Source: Methanobrevibacter sp. (GTDB lineage Archaea > Methanobacteriota > Methanobacteria > Methanobacteriales > Methanobacteriaceae). From it: a DNA stretch of 64,000 bases. Positions 62,275 to 64,000 of the stretch are shown here, in pieces. The DNA lies in the NCBI RefSeq assembly GCF_030539665.1, contig NZ_JAUNXR010000001.1, positions 412,767 through 476,766 on the forward strand, given 5' to 3'. Made by a program: the position numbers and the translations under genes. Position 1 is the first letter of the stretch. The number at the start of each line of letters is the position of its first letter. Under the pieces are notes generated by a model. That model did no database searches. It saw only the letters and a program-made list of their open reading frames with translations, and was not told where the DNA came from.

Positions 62275-63179
62275 CTGGTATTGTTTATAAAGATAAGGAA
62301 TTGCATAATATTGGAAATGACATGACAAACATGCTTCATGAACTTCAACACAGAGGTCCTGACTCTGCTGGTTATGCAATATATGGTGGAACTGGGCTTG
62401 ATGAAAATGAATACATTTTAAAAATTCAAGTAAAAGAAGAACCTAGATTACTCGAAACAGTTAAAGATGCTGTTAACATGATTACTCCAATTCAATCAGA
62501 TGAAGTTTTACCTTCTGTTGGAGATTCATTCATATATAAATGTAAAATAGAATTGGACAAATTTTCAGAGCTTAAACCATTAATCAGTCAAGTAGACACT
62601 ATTGATGATGTGATTGTACTTAATGGAAGTCAGGCTTTTGAAATGATTAAAGACGTTGGTAGTGTTTTAGATATTGCAGACAGATATGACGTTCGCAATG
62701 TGAAAGGAACACATGCAATAGGCCATACCAGATTTTCAACAGAAAGTGGTGTAGACAGATATCATGCTCACCCATTCCAGACTTACATCATACGTGATAT
62801 TTCTGTAGTGCACAATGGTCAAATCACTAACTATTGGAAAGTTAGAGATCCTTTAGAAAGAAAAGGGCATGTATTTGAAACATTCAACGATACAGAATGT
62901 CTTGTTCATTATATTGCTGATAAATTGGATTCTGGCTATTCATTGGAAGAAGCTTTAGAACAATCAGTTGAAGATATGGATGGGCCATTTTCATACATTA
63001 TTGGAACTCCACAAGGTATTGGAATCGCTAAAGACAAATTAGGATTACGTCCTGGAGTAATGGCTGAAACTGACGATGTATTTGCAATAGCTTCTGAAGA
63101 AGTTTCTCTTGGACAAGTTGTAGATACTCATAATATTGAACAAATTTCCCCTGGGGAAGTAATGGTATACGAAATTTAA
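62262..63179 (+). CDS. Glutamate synthase-type class II glutamine amidotransferase (stand-alone)
   Basis: A 305-residue N-terminal-nucleophile amidotransferase. Cys2 follows the initiator Met in MCGIAGIVYKDK, and LQHRGPDSAGYAIYGG, GHTRFSTESGVDRYHAHPF and VVHNGQITNYWKVR are GATase II motifs. A central insertion of about 80 residues is typical of methanogen forms. It corresponds to domain 1 of glutamate synthase made as a separate protein. GGAGG precedes the ATG. The GXGXG-domain gene follows 9 nt later and the synthase domain after that, so three ORFs reconstitute glutamate synthase. Confidence 0.85.
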   Translation: MCGIAGIVYKDKELHNIGNDMTNMLHELQHRGPDSAGYAIYGGTGLDENEYILKIQVKEEPRLLETVKDAVNMITPIQSDEVLPSVGDSFIYKCKIELDKFSELKPLISQVDTIDDVIVLNGSQAFEMIKDVGSVLDIADRYDVRNVKGTHAIGHTRFSTESGVDRYHAHPFQTYIIRDISVVHNGQITNYWKVRDPLERKGHVFETFNDTECLVHYIADKLDSGYSLEEALEQSVEDMDGPFSYIIGTPQGIGIAKDKLGLRPGVMAETDDVFAIASEEVSLGQVVDTHNIEQISPGEVMVYEI

Positions 63180-63188
63180 GGTGATGAC

Positions 63189-63869
63189 ATGAGTGGGGAT
63201 GTAGTAGAGTTAGACGCATCAAAATTAACACCTCGTGAGATTAACTCAAGAGTTAAAGAGCTTGCAGGTGGAGACTCAAAAATTTTAATTAAAAATCCTA
63301 ATGCTATGCACTATTTGGTTGCTGGAGTGGTGGATGATGCAGATATTGAAATTGACGGATCTGTAGGTTATTTTGCAGGAACCATGTGTGACGGCAGTAA
63401 AATTAAAATTAACGGTAATGCAGGTTGGTTTGTTGGAGACAATTTAACCGATGGGGAAATTATTGTTGAAGGAACTGCTGGAGATGGAGCAGGTCAGGGA
63501 ATTTATGGCGGAACTGTTGTTGTACGCAAATCTGTAGGTTCAAGAACTGGAGAAATCATGAAAAACGGTACTCTTATCATTGGTGGAAATTCAGGATTCA
63601 TGACTGGAATCTTCATGATGGGTGGCCGTATGATTATTCTTGGAGATGTTGGAGAGGATTTGGCAGAGTCCATTATTCGTGGAGAGATTTATGTTAAAGG
63701 AAAAATCAGCAGTTTAGGTTATAATGCAAAAATCGTCAAGCCAACTCAAGACGATAAGGAAAAACTTAAAAAAGACTTGGCTAAATATGGCTTTAATTTA
63801 ACATATAAAGAATTAGATGATTTTAAAAAAGTAGTGCCTGAAAGTAAAAGGCCATTCTATGGTCATTAG
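63189..63869 (+). CDS. Glutamate synthase GXGXG-domain protein (stand-alone)
   Basis: A 226-residue right-handed beta-helix corresponding to the C-terminal (alpha subunit domain 3) region of glutamate synthase. The repeats read GSVGYFAGTMCDGSKIKING, NAGWFVGDNLTDGEIIVEGT, AGDGAGQGIYGGTVVVRKS and GNSGFMTGIFMMGGRMIILG, each with the G-x-x-G spacing. A C-terminal helix holds LGYNAKIVKPTQDDKEKL. GGTGATG precedes the ATG. Formylmethanofuran dehydrogenase subunit C also uses this fold, but context and the 226-residue size favour the glutamate synthase partner. Confidence 0.85.
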   Translation: MSGDVVELDASKLTPREINSRVKELAGGDSKILIKNPNAMHYLVAGVVDDADIEIDGSVGYFAGTMCDGSKIKINGNAGWFVGDNLTDGEIIVEGTAGDGAGQGIYGGTVVVRKSVGSRTGEIMKNGTLIIGGNSGFMTGIFMMGGRMIILGDVGEDLAESIIRGEIYVKGKISSLGYNAKIVKPTQDDKEKLKKDLAKYGFNLTYKELDDFKKVVPESKRPFYGH

Positions 63870-63887
63870 ATTTTGTGAGGGTTGTTT

Positions 63888-64000
63888 ATGTCATATAGGG
63901 TAGAAAGAAATCCGGATTTATGTAAAAAAAATTTTGATAGGCCAGGATGTTGCTGGTATTTATGTGATGATAGGGATGAAAAAATATGTGGAAAATGTTT
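63888..64000 (+). CDS. Glutamate synthase large-domain (FMN/Fe-S) protein, 5' part only
   Basis: An ATG at 63888 after GTGAGGG begins MSYRVERNPDLCKKNFDRPG and continues with a cysteine-dense CCWYLC and CGKC before the window ends. This matches the Fe-S N-terminus of the archaeal synthase-domain protein (domain 2 of glutamate synthase), and it follows the other two glutamate synthase parts. Only 37 residues can be read, so the assignment relies partly on gene order. Confidence 0.7.
   Translation, partial: MSYRVERNPDLCKKNFDRPGCCWYLCDDRDEKICGKC

Overview
The window is 64 kb of A+T-rich archaeal chromosome from a hydrogenotrophic methanogen of the order Methanobacteriales, most likely Methanobrevibacter. 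The basis is gene content: methanofuran (mfnD, mfnF) and methanopterin (beta-RFAP synthase) biosynthesis, an MtrA-type subunit of the Na+-translocating methyltransferase, CDP-archaeol synthase, a Tes-like radical SAM enzyme, an HMf-type histone, a group II chaperonin, archaeal-type shikimate kinase, and a large adhesin-like surface protein of the kind that is abundant in Methanobrevibacter. Ribosome binding sites are mostly GGTGAT or GGAGG. Promoters show TTTATATA-like TATA boxes, and many genes end in short hairpins with T tracts. Genus is an inference; no rRNA is present.

Layout. 0-3 kb: a minus-strand biosynthetic run (pyrI, flavodoxin, argC, ribL, hisA). 3-8 kb: truA, then an overlapping wecB-mfnD-mfnF set, converging on carS. 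8-13.2 kb: Tes-like radical SAM enzyme, beta-RFAP synthase, a HacB/LeuD small subunit, a zinc-finger protein and a tRNA methylthiotransferase. 13.4-14 kb: histone and a tRNA-Val/tRNA-Phe pair. 14-24 kb: deoC, elp3, PRC-barrel, DUF2098, DUF308, a DUF2115-like gene, hel308, a small thioredoxin, cbiD, a glycosyltransferase and shikimate kinase. 24-28.4 kb: adhesin-like protein, chorismate mutase with S17e, and a curious 16-residue-repeat protein. 28.6-32.7 kb: the lysC-dapA-dapB-asd operon. 32.7-41.6 kb: coiled-coil protein, cyclase-family hydrolase, thermosome, a candidate small RNA, a sugar isomerase-like protein, an anchor-less MtrA, an SPL-type radical SAM protein, GT2 and exonuclease VII (xseB-xseA). 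41.7-49.4 kb: DUF1002 protein, membrane proteins including a decayed paralogue, NAC, a phosphoesterase, the NYN-nuclease/cyclase-like pair and argJ.

49.4-54.3 kb is the most accessory stretch. It holds a 34-residue basic protein, a HEPN-like two-gene cassette, a tyrosine recombinase broken near its start, an orphan toxin-like ORF, a secreted nuclease and tandem secreted paralogues. 54.3-64 kb holds a MATE transporter, argB, a leuB/acyl-CoA-synthetase-like/SDR operon, a zinc-ribbon membrane protein, a HEAT-repeat protein, pdxT and the start of a split glutamate synthase operon.

The strongest candidate for an undescribed system is the pair at 45595-47815. It couples a Zc3h12a/NYN-type ribonuclease, whose C-terminal part is internally duplicated, with a membrane-anchored protein that reads as two tandem nucleotide-cyclase-like (palm) domains, one with an intact GGDD and one degenerate. 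Other leads are the HEPN cassette with its structured leader, a possible terminator-ended small RNA downstream of the thermosome, the 5x16-residue repeat protein, and an LTTAGTATA-like promoter motif (core TTAGTATA) shared by three genes.
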